NCBI GenBank assembly: GCA_964641455.1
Contig: CAZXLH010000002.1
Coordinates: 1-64,000, forward strand
Direction of reading: 5' to 3'
Length of the DNA stretch: 64,000 nucleotides
Origin: DTU015 sp964641455
Lineage (GTDB): Bacteria > Bacillota > Sulfobacillia > Fermentithermobacillales > Fermentithermobacillaceae
Shown here piece by piece: positions 51,471-59,894 of the stretch. The notes under the pieces are model-generated. The model was given only the letters and a program-made list of their open reading frames with translations. It was not told the DNA's origin and did not search any database. Within the stretch, counting starts at the first letter, position 1. Every line of letters begins with the position of its first letter. A program made the position numbers and the translations under genes.

Positions 51471-52202
51471 ATGGGAGGTAAGATTAGAAAGGGGTTTGCT
51501 GAGGCAGTATTACTTGCAGTAGTTGCCGGTGTGATTCTAGGTGCAGGGTGGGTTATGGCAAGGGCTTACGATACCCAAAAAGCCTATACTCCCACGAACT
51601 TGATTAGGCTGCACATAATAGGAAATTCTGATTCTTTGGAAGATCAGGAAGTAAAACTTAGAGTCAGGGATTCAATAATCAATACTTTCGGCAAGAATCT
51701 GTTGTACGTAACAGATGCAAAACAGGCCGAAAGGATCATTACAGAGCTTTTGCCCGAAATTGAAAATGCCGCCCGAAAGTGCCTTGCTAAATCAGGAATT
51801 GAATACAATGCTCAAGCCAAATTGGAAACTGTGTTTTTCCCTGATAAATACTATGAAACTTCCTCGGGCCAAACCGTTTTTCTTCCTGAAGGCGCATACA
51901 AATCACTACAGGTGGTTCTTGGAGCAGGTAAGGGGCAAAACTGGTGGTGTGTCATGTATCCCCCTATGTGCTACATTGATATTGTAAGAGGGACTGAATT
52001 TGACCAGGTGGAGATTTACAAAACCCTTACCGAAACTGCGGTTGGCGCTGATCACTATGTTTTTGTGGATGAAGATTCCTTAAGGGAAATTCCGGTCGAA
52101 TTTCGATTCTTGCTGTTAGACGTGCTTCAGAAGAGCAAGGATATTATCTCTTCCTTTTTTGCCTCAAAGCAATTCACTTCTGAGAATAGGCCGGGAAAGT
52201 AG
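51471..52202 (+). CDS. spoIIR: stage II sporulation protein R
   Basis: Secreted forespore protein that crosses to the mother-cell membrane and activates SpoIIGA, switching on SigE. It has 243 residues: N-terminal signal or anchor (about 8-31), then the family core NLIRLHIIGNSDSLEDQEVK, LRVRDSII, and AGKGQNWWCVMYPPMCY near the middle. Strong SD AGGAGG about 9 bases upstream. Being co-transcribed with sigG from a SigF-type promoter would place it in the forespore at the right time (inference). Confidence 0.93.
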   Translation: MGGKIRKGFAEAVLLAVVAGVILGAGWVMARAYDTQKAYTPTNLIRLHIIGNSDSLEDQEVKLRVRDSIINTFGKNLLYVTDAKQAERIITELLPEIENAARKCLAKSGIEYNAQAKLETVFFPDKYYETSSGQTVFLPEGAYKSLQVVLGAGKGQNWWCVMYPPMCYIDIVRGTEFDQVEIYKTLTETAVGADHYVFVDEDSLREIPVEFRFLLLDVLQKSKDIISSFFASKQFTSENRPGK

Positions 52203-52256
52203 AGTATTTATACTACTAATGATCCATTACACCATATACTGTTAAGGGGTGTTTAT

Positions 52257-52517
52257 GTGATCCGGGCCTCTGATCTTTCTATGCGAGAAGTAATAAATAC
52301 AGCCGATGGGCGGCGTTTAGGCAATATTGTAGATATTGAACTGGATCTTACTACCGGGAAAATAGTTGCAGTGATAGTGCCCGGGCAACCCAAGGCTTTC
52401 GGACTTTTTGGCCATGGCGATGATTATATTATTCCATGGGATAGCATTAAGAAAATTGGTGAAGATGTTATCCTTGTAGAACTCTCCGACCGTTATCTCC
52501 GGCGGTCAACTCCCTGA
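52257..52517 (+). CDS. YlmC/YmxH-family PRC-barrel protein
   Basis: An 86-residue PRC-barrel protein: MREVINTADGRRLGNIVDIE, TGKIVAVIVPG, and DYIIPWDSIKKIGEDVILV. This is the YlmC/YmxH sporulation-associated family, commonly found next to sigG (YlmC) in Bacillus-type genomes, as here. Its molecular role is unknown. GTG start with AAGGGG about 8 bases upstream. Confidence 0.88.
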   Translation: MIRASDLSMREVINTADGRRLGNIVDIELDLTTGKIVAVIVPGQPKAFGLFGHGDDYIIPWDSIKKIGEDVILVELSDRYLRRSTP

Positions 52518-52576
52518 GTTTCGCCTGCTTATCATGCTTGACTTGAGCCTTTATGTACAATACGCTTTAAAGTAAT

Positions 52577-53842
52577 ATGGCAAAGCGAAGGAGAACCAAA
52601 AAAAAGAAAATAAATAAGCAGATTCAAAATGCCGGCATTGCGGTTTTTGTATTGCTGCTTGCCCTTGTTTTGCTTTGGCCGTATTTGAGATCTGCGTTTT
52701 TGACGGCATTTGTACCCATAGGCCGAGGAACCCCTGGGATGCTTGACGAATGTATTTCCGGACAAGCTATTTATGCCAATGGCCAGACAGTACTTGTTGC
52801 TCCGGCATCCGGTTCAATTAGGTTTAATGTCAAAAACGGTGATTCAGTTAGAGTAGGTGACGTGGTAGCGGAAATTGGAGACAAAGATGCTTTGAGTTCT
52901 CTAAGCGAGAATCTCGTTTTGGCTCAAGAAGCCCTTCGGGCATATGATGATCAAACGTCAAACAAGTTTGCTAATCTTACGGAAAGTATACAAGAGCGTT
53001 ATGAAAATGCAGTATCAGCGTTGTACGGTATGCAAATAGCATATGCCTCAGGCAACACATCTAATCTGATTGCAACAGAAGATGAATTTTGTGAAGAATT
53101 AGAGGCGCTTTCCAGTAACCGGGCCCAATTAATGGGCCTTGAAGACCGGCGCGCTCAATTGGCTCATCAAATAGAAGTAATAAAGCAAGTTGCTTCTTCA
53201 TCTTCTGTAAAAGTTCTGGCTCCTGTCTCCGGCGTTTTCTATTCTGAAATAGTTTCCCTGGATTCGAAACTGTCTATGGCCAGTTTGGCAGAAAAAGACG
53301 GGTCGGAATTATCTGTGCTTGCTCAAGAATTGGAGGATGCAGTAGAGTATCATGTTGAAGATGGGCAGAACGTGAGTCACGGAGACATGATTGGCAGGAT
53401 TGTATCCGGTGAAAACGTCAAGTTTTTTATGACTGTCAAGACAGAATATCGCCCTGACATCAAAGTGGGAAGCAAGGCATCGGTAGAATCAGAGGGGCCT
53501 GCCTCACTTAGCACTACTATAAAAGAAGTAACAGACGGCAAACCTCCCGGCTATTCGATAATATCCGGAGAGATTGAATATATCCCTCCTGATAAGTTTG
53601 TGAGAACTTCACATATTTCTCTGATTACCCGTAGAGAGCAAGGAATCATTGTGCCCTTAAAGAGCCTTGTCGAAAAGGATGGGGAAACAGGCGTTTTGGT
53701 GGTTCATAAGACCTATGCTGTTTTTCAGCCTGTTGACATAAAAATGATTAAAGGCGAACAAGCAGCGGTAGAGGGCGTCAGTGAAACAAGTGAAATAGTA
53801 CTTAACGGAATCAAGTTTTTTGAAGGAAGGAGAGTTAGGTGA
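52577..53842 (+). CDS. HlyD-like membrane fusion-type protein
   Basis: A 421-residue protein: very basic N-terminus (KRRRTKKKKINK), one membrane segment (about 21-40), a biotinyl-lipoyl-like half (VLVAPASGSIRFNVKNGDSV), a helical hairpin (about 105-210), a second lipoyl half (VLAPVSGVFYSE) and a beta-barrel region. Similar single genes are frequent beside yggS and sepF in Clostridia, without a dedicated transporter; function unknown. It overlaps the yggS start by 4 bases. The leader has no strong SD. Confidence 0.8.
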   Translation: MAKRRRTKKKKINKQIQNAGIAVFVLLLALVLLWPYLRSAFLTAFVPIGRGTPGMLDECISGQAIYANGQTVLVAPASGSIRFNVKNGDSVRVGDVVAEIGDKDALSSLSENLVLAQEALRAYDDQTSNKFANLTESIQERYENAVSALYGMQIAYASGNTSNLIATEDEFCEELEALSSNRAQLMGLEDRRAQLAHQIEVIKQVASSSSVKVLAPVSGVFYSEIVSLDSKLSMASLAEKDGSELSVLAQELEDAVEYHVEDGQNVSHGDMIGRIVSGENVKFFMTVKTEYRPDIKVGSKASVESEGPASLSTTIKEVTDGKPPGYSIISGEIEYIPPDKFVRTSHISLITRREQGIIVPLKSLVEKDGETGVLVVHKTYAVFQPVDIKMIKGEQAAVEGVSETSEIVLNGIKFFEGRRVR

Positions 53843-54534
53843 TTAAGGCCAATCTGGAACGGGTTGCAGAAAACATCAAAAGAGCATGTGAAAAATCAGG
53901 GCGCGATCCTGGATCAGTGCAGATCTTGGCTGTTTCGAAAAGGTTTTCCAATGAAACCATCAGTCAAGCCAGATCTTTGGGTATTTCTTACTTTGGTGAA
54001 AATCGTGTTCAAGAGGCGAGGAGGAAGAAGCCTACAGGTATCTTTCAGGGAACTAAACTGGCTCTTATTGGTCATCTTCAAACCAACAAAGCGTCAATGG
54101 CTGTGAGAATTTTCGATGAAGTTCAATCAGTAGATTCGTTAAAAGTGGCTCAATCCCTGTCTAAGTTCGCTGTCAAATACCGTGACGAGGCGCTGCCTGT
54201 TTATTTGCAGGTGAACATAGCAAAAGATAAGAATAAATACGGATGCTTACCTGAAGAAGCGCTGCCTCTTGCCGGCCACATTCTGGATTCAGACGGTATC
54301 AAACTGATAGGGCTTATGACAGTCGCTCCTATAGCCCATAACCCAAATGCTTCAAGGGAGCACTTTCGCAATCTGAAGATGCTTCGCGAACAACTGGTAC
54401 ACAGCGGCATCCCCGAAGACAATCTACGGGAACTTTCCATGGGGATGTCATCGGATTATCAAGTGGCTGTTGAGGAAGGAGCGACGGTAATCAGGCTGGG
54501 CACAGCACTATTTGGCCCTCGGAGCTATAAATAG
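53839..54534 (+). CDS. YggS-family PLP homeostasis protein
   Basis: A 231-residue PLP-binding TIM-barrel protein of the YggS/YlmE (PLPBP) family: VQILAVSKRFSNETI (the Lys in VSK carries PLP), YFGENRVQEA, LIGHLQTNK, LSMGMSSDYQVAVEEGATVIRLGTALFG cut at SSD. It regulates vitamin B6 and amino acid balance rather than acting as an enzyme. In Bacillus, ylmE precedes sepF; here the next gene is divIVA. GTG start overlaps the HlyD-like gene. Confidence 0.93.
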   Translation: MIKANLERVAENIKRACEKSGRDPGSVQILAVSKRFSNETISQARSLGISYFGENRVQEARRKKPTGIFQGTKLALIGHLQTNKASMAVRIFDEVQSVDSLKVAQSLSKFAVKYRDEALPVYLQVNIAKDKNKYGCLPEEALPLAGHILDSDGIKLIGLMTVAPIAHNPNASREHFRNLKMLREQLVHSGIPEDNLRELSMGMSSDYQVAVEEGATVIRLGTALFGPRSYK

Positions 54535-54598
54535 CAGGATCTTGGCTCGCCTCTGTGGAAATTCTATCCTTGATATCATATTTATTGGAGGGGTATCT

Positions 54599-55135
54599 AT
54601 GGGACAGGAAGAGACCAATCTAACTCCGTTGAGGGTTCCCAGGTTGACGCCTCTGGATATCCATAACAAAGAGTTTACAAAGTCTTTTCGTGGTTATAAT
54701 GAAGATGAAGTAGATGAGTTCTTAGATCTCATAGTTGCTGAGTTTGAGGCATTCATACGGGAAAATGAAGAACTTCATGCAAGCATGTCAGGCCTTGAAG
54801 CCAGGATTGGGCATTACAAAGGGCTTGAAGAGACTTTGAAAAATGCTATTGTGCTTGCTCAGAAAGCAGCGGATCAAATCAAAGAGTCTGCTGCAAGAGA
54901 GGCAAAGGCCATAATAGAGGATGCTCATCGCCAGGCAGACAGAACAAGAAGTGAAGCAGAAGAGCTTCGCAGAAAAACCTATGAGGATCTTGAGACAGAG
55001 CGTCAAAAAGCAGTCAGGTTTAAAACAGAATTTCGTACATTGCTTCAATCCACATTGGAGATGCTTGACGACAATGTGGATAAAGTAACACGAATCTTAG
55101 GTGAAGAAAAAGAAACCGAACACAGCATTGATTAG
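54599..55135 (+). CDS. divIVA: DivIVA-like cell division/pole protein
   Basis: A 178-residue coiled-coil protein: N-terminal membrane-curvature domain LTPLDIHNKEFTKSFRGYNE (about 15-35), DEVDEFLDLIVAEFE, then a long coiled coil (about 50-150). It marks poles and septa and in spore formers helps anchor chromosome origins. ATG 54599 has GGAGGGG about 7 bases upstream; longer in-frame extensions upstream are not conserved. The usual sepF, yggT and ylmH between yggS and divIVA are missing. Confidence 0.92.
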   Translation: MGQEETNLTPLRVPRLTPLDIHNKEFTKSFRGYNEDEVDEFLDLIVAEFEAFIRENEELHASMSGLEARIGHYKGLEETLKNAIVLAQKAADQIKESAAREAKAIIEDAHRQADRTRSEAEELRRKTYEDLETERQKAVRFKTEFRTLLQSTLEMLDDNVDKVTRILGEEKETEHSID

Positions 55136-55152
55136 CGATTGGAGATTGACAC

Positions 55153-55833
55153 ATGAAAGTGATAGGGATTGCCGGAGGGATGGGTCCTCAAGCAACATGT
55201 GATTTGTACATGAAAATAATTCAACATACCCCGGCGGAAAAGGATCAGGACCACTTGCGGGTAATAATTGATTCTAATCCAAAAATACCTGATAGAACGG
55301 CTTATATCCTCGGCAAAGGTGAAGACCCCAGGCCGTATCTTATTGAAACCGCCTGTAATGTCGAAAAGGCCGGGGCATCATTTATAGTTATTCCTTGTAA
55401 TACAGCGCATTACTTTCACAAAGATGTTCAAGCTAAGGTTGGTATTCCTGTACTTCATATGATGAATGAAGTGGCCTTGCACCTAAAGGGAAAAATAAAA
55501 AAGGCAGGGATTTTGGCTACAAGCGGTACTTTGAAAATCGGGCTTTATTCAGAAGCGCTTTCGGCTGAAGGTATAGATACGATTGTACCCGGCGAAAAAA
55601 GCCAAGGCCAAGTGATGGAGTCTATATACTTGGTTAAATCCGGCAAGGTTGAACGTGCAAGAGAACTTATAATTGAGCAAGGCAAAGCGCTTTCAGCTCG
55701 TGGCGCTGACGTAGTTATCGCAGGGTGCACTGAGATACCGCTCATATTGAAACAAGGCGACTTGGACATTGACGTAATAGATGCAACTGATGTGTTGGCC
55801 AGAGCATGTGTGAAATTTGCCCTTGAGAAGTAA
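55153..55833 (+). CDS. aspartate/glutamate racemase family protein
   Basis: A 226-residue cofactor-independent racemase: MKVIGIAGGMGPQATCDLY at the N-terminus, first catalytic Cys in VIPCNTAHYF (about residue 83) and second in IAGCTEIPLIL (about 194). The type fits aspartate racemase or the broad-specificity YgeA group rather than MurI. It could supply D-Asp or D-Glu for cell wall; specificity is not decided. It lies 17 bases after divIVA. Confidence 0.88.
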   Translation: MKVIGIAGGMGPQATCDLYMKIIQHTPAEKDQDHLRVIIDSNPKIPDRTAYILGKGEDPRPYLIETACNVEKAGASFIVIPCNTAHYFHKDVQAKVGIPVLHMMNEVALHLKGKIKKAGILATSGTLKIGLYSEALSAEGIDTIVPGEKSQGQVMESIYLVKSGKVERARELIIEQGKALSARGADVVIAGCTEIPLILKQGDLDIDVIDATDVLARACVKFALEK

Positions 55834-55853
55834 TAAACGTGGAGGTGTGGTAG

Positions 55854-57458
55854 TTGAAAGCCAGAGTATTTACCAACGGCAACTTCTGGGTTTCAGGCAG
55901 AGATTTAAGGCGAAGAGACAGTTTGGCTGCCCTAAACGGTAGAATTGTTTGTGTAGGAGATTACAATCAATGTCTTGATGCTCTTCCTATTGGTATCAAG
56001 CCTGAAGTAACAGATCTTAACGGAAAGACAGTTTTGCCTGGGTTTATCGACAGCCACCTCCACCTTTTGAGTTTTGGCCTAACATTGCGCGATGTATCTT
56101 TAGTTGATATTGGCTCTATTACTGAACTGAAATCAAAGGTTAAGGCAAGGGCAGATCAAGTTTCTGAAAATAGCTGGGTCATCGGCCGGGGCTGGGATCA
56201 GGATTTATTTTTCGAAAAACGATATCCTACACGAAAAGATCTTGATGAGGCTTCAGGTGGCAGGCCTGTGTATTTGACAAGAGTGTGTGGACATATCGCA
56301 GTTGTTTCATCAAAAGCTCTTGAGATTGCAGGTGTTAACCGGGATACTCCGGACCCGCCGGGGGGCAAAATTGATCGGGATTCCTATGGAGATCCCACCG
56401 GTATTCTTCGTGAAACTGCTCAGGGTTTAGTACGGCCTTACATTCCCGAAACAGATTATGAAACTATGGAAGACGCCCTCAAAAATGCCATGGAATATGT
56501 GCTTTCCAGAGGTATTACTTCGGTTCATATAAATGACGGGCAGTTAGGATTTCCGGGAACCATGGAACTTTATAAGAAGGTTCAGCAGCAAGGTTATTCC
56601 TTAAGGGTTTATTGGGACATTCCGGGTGATCTAATGACAGACCTGTTTGAGACCCCTCTGCGATCAGGAGACGGCGATGATTACTTCAGGATTGGAGCCG
56701 TGAAACTTTTTGCCGATGGCTCTCTTGGCGGAAGAACAGCTGCCTTGGAAGCACCATACTCAGACGATCCTAACAATCGCGGTATGTTAGTTTTGTCTCA
56801 AGATGATCTCAAACAACAGGTTTATCTGGCCCACGCCAATGGTATGCAGGTAGCCATACACGCAATAGGCGACAGAGCTGCCAAAGTAAGCCTCGAAGCA
56901 ATAAACTCGGCTCAATCCAGGCTTCCCATTAGTGGGATAAGGCACAGGTTGGTTCATGTTCAAATATTGTCGCCCCTGCTTATCACTGAAATGAGACGGG
57001 TAAGAGTGGTTGCAGATGTTCAACCCAAGTTCATATCCAGTGACATGAGATGGGCGTTAGATAGAGTAGGAACGGCCAGAATGCGATCTTCGTATTCCTG
57101 GCGTACAATGCTAAGGGCAGGCGTACCCCTTGCCGGAGGGTCTGATTGCCCGGTTGAACCCCCGGATCCATTGTATGGCATCTACTGTGCCGTAACACGC
57201 AAAGATATGGAAGGGAATCCACCTATGGGATTTTTCCCAAATGAGAAACTTACACTTGATGAAGCTGTGAATCTGTTTACAGCCGGCGGTGCTTATGGAT
57301 CATACGAGGAGAATAAGAAAGGAAGCCTTACTCCTGGGAAACTGTGTGATTTGGTAGTTTTGTCAGAAGACATTGCTTTCGTGAGCCCTGAAGACATTAA
57401 GGATTTAGAAGTGGTCCTTACCGTGGTCGGCGGAGAAATCGCTTACAGAAAGCCCTAA
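55854..57458 (+). CDS. YtcJ-type amidohydrolase
   Basis: A 534-residue metal-dependent hydrolase of the Amidohydro_3/YtcJ group: LPGFIDSHLHLLSFG (HxH), KLFADGSLGGRTAAL, QVAIHAIGDRAAKVSLEA and GGSDCPVEPPDPLYGI (catalytic Asp region). Substrates of this family are mostly unknown; N-substituted formamides or amides are reported for some. TTG start with GGAGGTG about 9 bases upstream. Its 3' end overlaps the convergent DUF1461 gene by 41 bases. Confidence 0.88.
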   Translation: MKARVFTNGNFWVSGRDLRRRDSLAALNGRIVCVGDYNQCLDALPIGIKPEVTDLNGKTVLPGFIDSHLHLLSFGLTLRDVSLVDIGSITELKSKVKARADQVSENSWVIGRGWDQDLFFEKRYPTRKDLDEASGGRPVYLTRVCGHIAVVSSKALEIAGVNRDTPDPPGGKIDRDSYGDPTGILRETAQGLVRPYIPETDYETMEDALKNAMEYVLSRGITSVHINDGQLGFPGTMELYKKVQQQGYSLRVYWDIPGDLMTDLFETPLRSGDGDDYFRIGAVKLFADGSLGGRTAALEAPYSDDPNNRGMLVLSQDDLKQQVYLAHANGMQVAIHAIGDRAAKVSLEAINSAQSRLPISGIRHRLVHVQILSPLLITEMRRVRVVADVQPKFISSDMRWALDRVGTARMRSSYSWRTMLRAGVPLAGGSDCPVEPPDPLYGIYCAVTRKDMEGNPPMGFFPNEKLTLDEAVNLFTAGGAYGSYEENKKGSLTPGKLCDLVVLSEDIAFVSPEDIKDLEVVLTVVGGEIAYRKP

Positions 57459-58149
57459 TGCCCAGGCCCATCCCGTAGTAGATTGCGCTAATTATCAAAG
57501 AACAAAATCCGGTTCTTTTGACTGCAGAATAGAAAAATTCTTCAGGAAATATCTTTATGAGCCAATCTAGATTAGGGTCAAGCAGCCATAACTCGTTTGG
57601 GAATATTACAATATGAAAGTTAGTCCACCAGTCCGTGAAGTTCAAAGCAGGAGGTATGGTTAGCAGTAATATTAGTGCTATAAGTACAATTGCAGAGATT
57701 TTAAGTGATTTGCCCACTAGTAATTTGGCCCTGGGTACAAGCGCGGCAAACACAACTCCCAATACAATGAGGCCCAGGCAAATGCGTTTTGCCAGGAAAC
57801 CTAATTGAAACAAGGCACGGACATCCTTTAAGTGTTCAATTTCATTCTGCCTGTATAGCGGCCTGAGAGTGTCGTTAATAGTCACATCCAGTTGAGGTGT
57901 GGAGTTTTTGCCTGTCAAATAACCCTGAAGCCTCATGCCAACCATTTTCAGTTCTTCCATAGGTATTCGAGCTGACTCAGGAATATCAAGTTCCTCCCAT
58001 TTTGCAGTGTAGAAATCAAGGTCTAAAGCTGTAATTTGGACAGACAGTAGTATGTTGAAGCCTACAAGCCCAACTACGAGCATAGATACAACTGCAGCTC
58101 GGGCCCAAGGCCTGGACTTATGCCTGCTTGTATTTTTACCTTTGGGCAT
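57418..58149 (-). CDS. DUF1461/TIGR01906 integral membrane protein (Lit-like)
   Basis: A protein of about 243 residues with four predicted membrane segments (about 17-38, 122-140, 150-168, 215-232). Family traits: LDFYTAKWEELDIPES after the first segment, NEIEHLKDVRALFQ with a conserved His, and FHIVIFPNELWLLDPNLDWL with a second His, then IFPEEFF. This family includes Lit, the lipoprotein intramolecular acyltransferase making lyso-lipoproteins; conserved His residues fit, but function is inferred. ATG 58149 has GGGGTGG about 11 bases upstream; an in-frame TTG at 58221 would add 24 non-family residues. It is convergent with the YtcJ gene. Confidence 0.8.
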   Translation of the reverse strand: MPKGKNTSRHKSRPWARAAVVSMLVVGLVGFNILLSVQITALDLDFYTAKWEELDIPESARIPMEELKMVGMRLQGYLTGKNSTPQLDVTINDTLRPLYRQNEIEHLKDVRALFQLGFLAKRICLGLIVLGVVFAALVPRAKLLVGKSLKISAIVLIALILLLTIPPALNFTDWWTNFHIVIFPNELWLLDPNLDWLIKIFPEEFFYSAVKRTGFCSLIISAIYYGMGLGIRAFCKRFLRRPR

Positions 58150-58252
58150 TTTCAAATCAGCCACCCCAATGTCTTCATGTCCGACGGACACCCGATAGGT
58201 TAGTTTTACATAGTATGCCAAGGAGGCATCAAAGCAAATTCCAAAAGGTTTT

Positions 58253-58279
58253 GCCCTATAGTTTATACCATATTAGGGC
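58253..58279. promoter_or_regulatory. divergent intergenic inverted repeat with minus-strand promoter
   Basis: GCCCTA (58253-58258) and TAGGGC (58274-58279) form an inverted repeat flanking TTTATACCA, which on the minus strand is an extended -10 (TGGTATAAA, 58262-58270) for the DUF1461 gene. A dimeric regulator binding the repeat would cover that promoter. The regulator is unknown. Confidence 0.45.
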
Positions 58280-58309
58280 ACTTGACAGATATGAGGGGAG
58301 GGCACGTCC

Positions 58310-59428
58310 TTGAAAACCAAGGGCTATATAAAACGTATATTTCCGGGCAACAACACTCCAGACGGATTCTTTTCTTACTATGACTACATGATGCCAAACA
58401 ATGCCAACAGGGTTTTTGTGATAAAGGGAGGCCCAGGAGTTGGCAAGTCTACATTCATGTCTGCAATAGCATGGGACATGGTAGACAAAGGATATGACGT
58501 GGAAATCCACCATTGTTCATCAGACAACGGCTCAATAGACGGGGTGGTATTTCCTGAAATCGGTGTAGGAATACTGGATGGTACCTGGCCCCATGTAGTT
58601 GATCCTAAGGTTCCCGGCGCTGTTGATGAAATTATATGGCTCGGCGAATTTTGGGACGAAGAATCAGTACGCGCAAATAAGCAAGAGATTCTGAAGGCTC
58701 AAAAGGGTGCCGAGTCGGTTTTTAGGCGTGCTTACCGTTTCCTAAAAGCTGCCCAGATTATATATGAGGACTGGGAGTCAGTCTACATCGAAGCTATGGA
58801 CTTTGGTAAAGCTAATATCATTGCCAAACAGATAATTGATGAAAACTTTGGGCATATTGAAGTAGCCCCGAAACCCGGATTTCAGCGAAAACTCTTTGCA
58901 AGTGCTATAACACCTGACGGCATGGTGAACTACCTAAACAGTATAGTGGCCCCGTGCAAGAAACGCTATGCAATATGTGGAAATCCAGGCACAGGCAAGT
59001 CTGTTTTGCTCCACAAGGTAGCGGTGGCTGCCCTTGAGCGGGGATTTTTTGTAGAGACATATTTCTGCCCGCTGCATCCGGAAAAAGTTGAGCATGTGGT
59101 TGTTCCTGGATTAGGCCTTGCGCTGACCAAATCAATCGAGCCACATACTTATGTTCCCGGCCAGAAAGACGTAATCGTAGAAATGAACAGTTGCCTTGGT
59201 GACAGTGTAATAGAGAAGCACTACCCGTATATCGTCAGGGCTCAGGATGAATTCCAACGGCTATTTGACTCAGGTATTTACTATATTGGCCAGGCAAAGC
59301 AGTATCATGATGCGTTGGAAAGGTGCTACGCGCCCAATATGGATTTTGCCGGTATAGAACAGCTCCGGAATAGAATCATTGAGAGGATCCTGGGTTATGC
59401 CAGGCAGGTTGAACAGGCTGGGGTTTAG
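58310..59428 (+). CDS. PRK06851-type protein with two P-loop ATPase domains
   Basis: A 372-residue protein made of two similar NTPase halves. Each has a Walker A: IKGGPGVGKSTFM (about 39-51) and ICGNPGTGKSVLL (about 222-234), and each is preceded by a related segment (TPDGFFSYYDYMMPNNANR and TPDGMVNYLNSIV). Parallel downstream strands (VEIHHCSSD, VETYFCPLHPE) support an internal duplication. It resembles an uncharacterised Bacillota ATPase family; no function is known to me. TTG start with GGGGAGGG about 9 bases upstream. Confidence 0.82.
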   Translation: MKTKGYIKRIFPGNNTPDGFFSYYDYMMPNNANRVFVIKGGPGVGKSTFMSAIAWDMVDKGYDVEIHHCSSDNGSIDGVVFPEIGVGILDGTWPHVVDPKVPGAVDEIIWLGEFWDEESVRANKQEILKAQKGAESVFRRAYRFLKAAQIIYEDWESVYIEAMDFGKANIIAKQIIDENFGHIEVAPKPGFQRKLFASAITPDGMVNYLNSIVAPCKKRYAICGNPGTGKSVLLHKVAVAALERGFFVETYFCPLHPEKVEHVVVPGLGLALTKSIEPHTYVPGQKDVIVEMNSCLGDSVIEKHYPYIVRAQDEFQRLFDSGIYYIGQAKQYHDALERCYAPNMDFAGIEQLRNRIIERILGYARQVEQAGV

Positions 59429-59517
59429 ATTACTGTTGGGCCATTGTGTTTTGTATCCAGGTTTCGCTCTGAGGATACACTAGCTACAGTTCACACAATC
59501 TGATTGAGGTATCAAAA

Positions 59518-59847
59518 GTGGAGTTTGAACACGGCCATCAGGATGAAATTAAGCCGGAACACAGGCTAAGAAACCTTGAAGAAACAGTCAGGCGCATTTC
59601 AGATTCCCTGGAACGGTCCAAAATAGCCGAGTATGTAGACCTTTTGAACCATCCCAGGCGTCTTATATACCTTAACTTGATAGGAGGGCTTTCCAGAGGG
59701 GTAGGGCTCGCTATTGGCTTTACAGTGCTGGGTGCGTTGCTTATATATGTTCTCACCAGGAGTTTTATATTGAATCTTCCGCTTGTAGGCAACTTTCTTG
59801 GAGAGTTGGTATGGATAATTCAGGAGTATCTGAGAGCAAAGCCCTAG
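59518..59847 (+). CDS. DUF5665 small membrane protein
   Basis: A 109-residue protein: charged N-terminal half with a short helix (EETVRRISDSLERSKIAEYV), the motif DLLNHPRRLIYLNLIGGLSRG, then two hydrophobic stretches (about 62-80 and 83-100). This matches the DUF5665 pattern of small membrane proteins from spore formers. Function unknown. GTG start with GAGG about 9 bases upstream. Confidence 0.75.
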   Translation: MEFEHGHQDEIKPEHRLRNLEETVRRISDSLERSKIAEYVDLLNHPRRLIYLNLIGGLSRGVGLAIGFTVLGALLIYVLTRSFILNLPLVGNFLGELVWIIQEYLRAKP

Positions 59848-59894
59848 AATGTGATGGCCACAGGGCCGGGAATGTTATCAAATGAGTCAAAACC

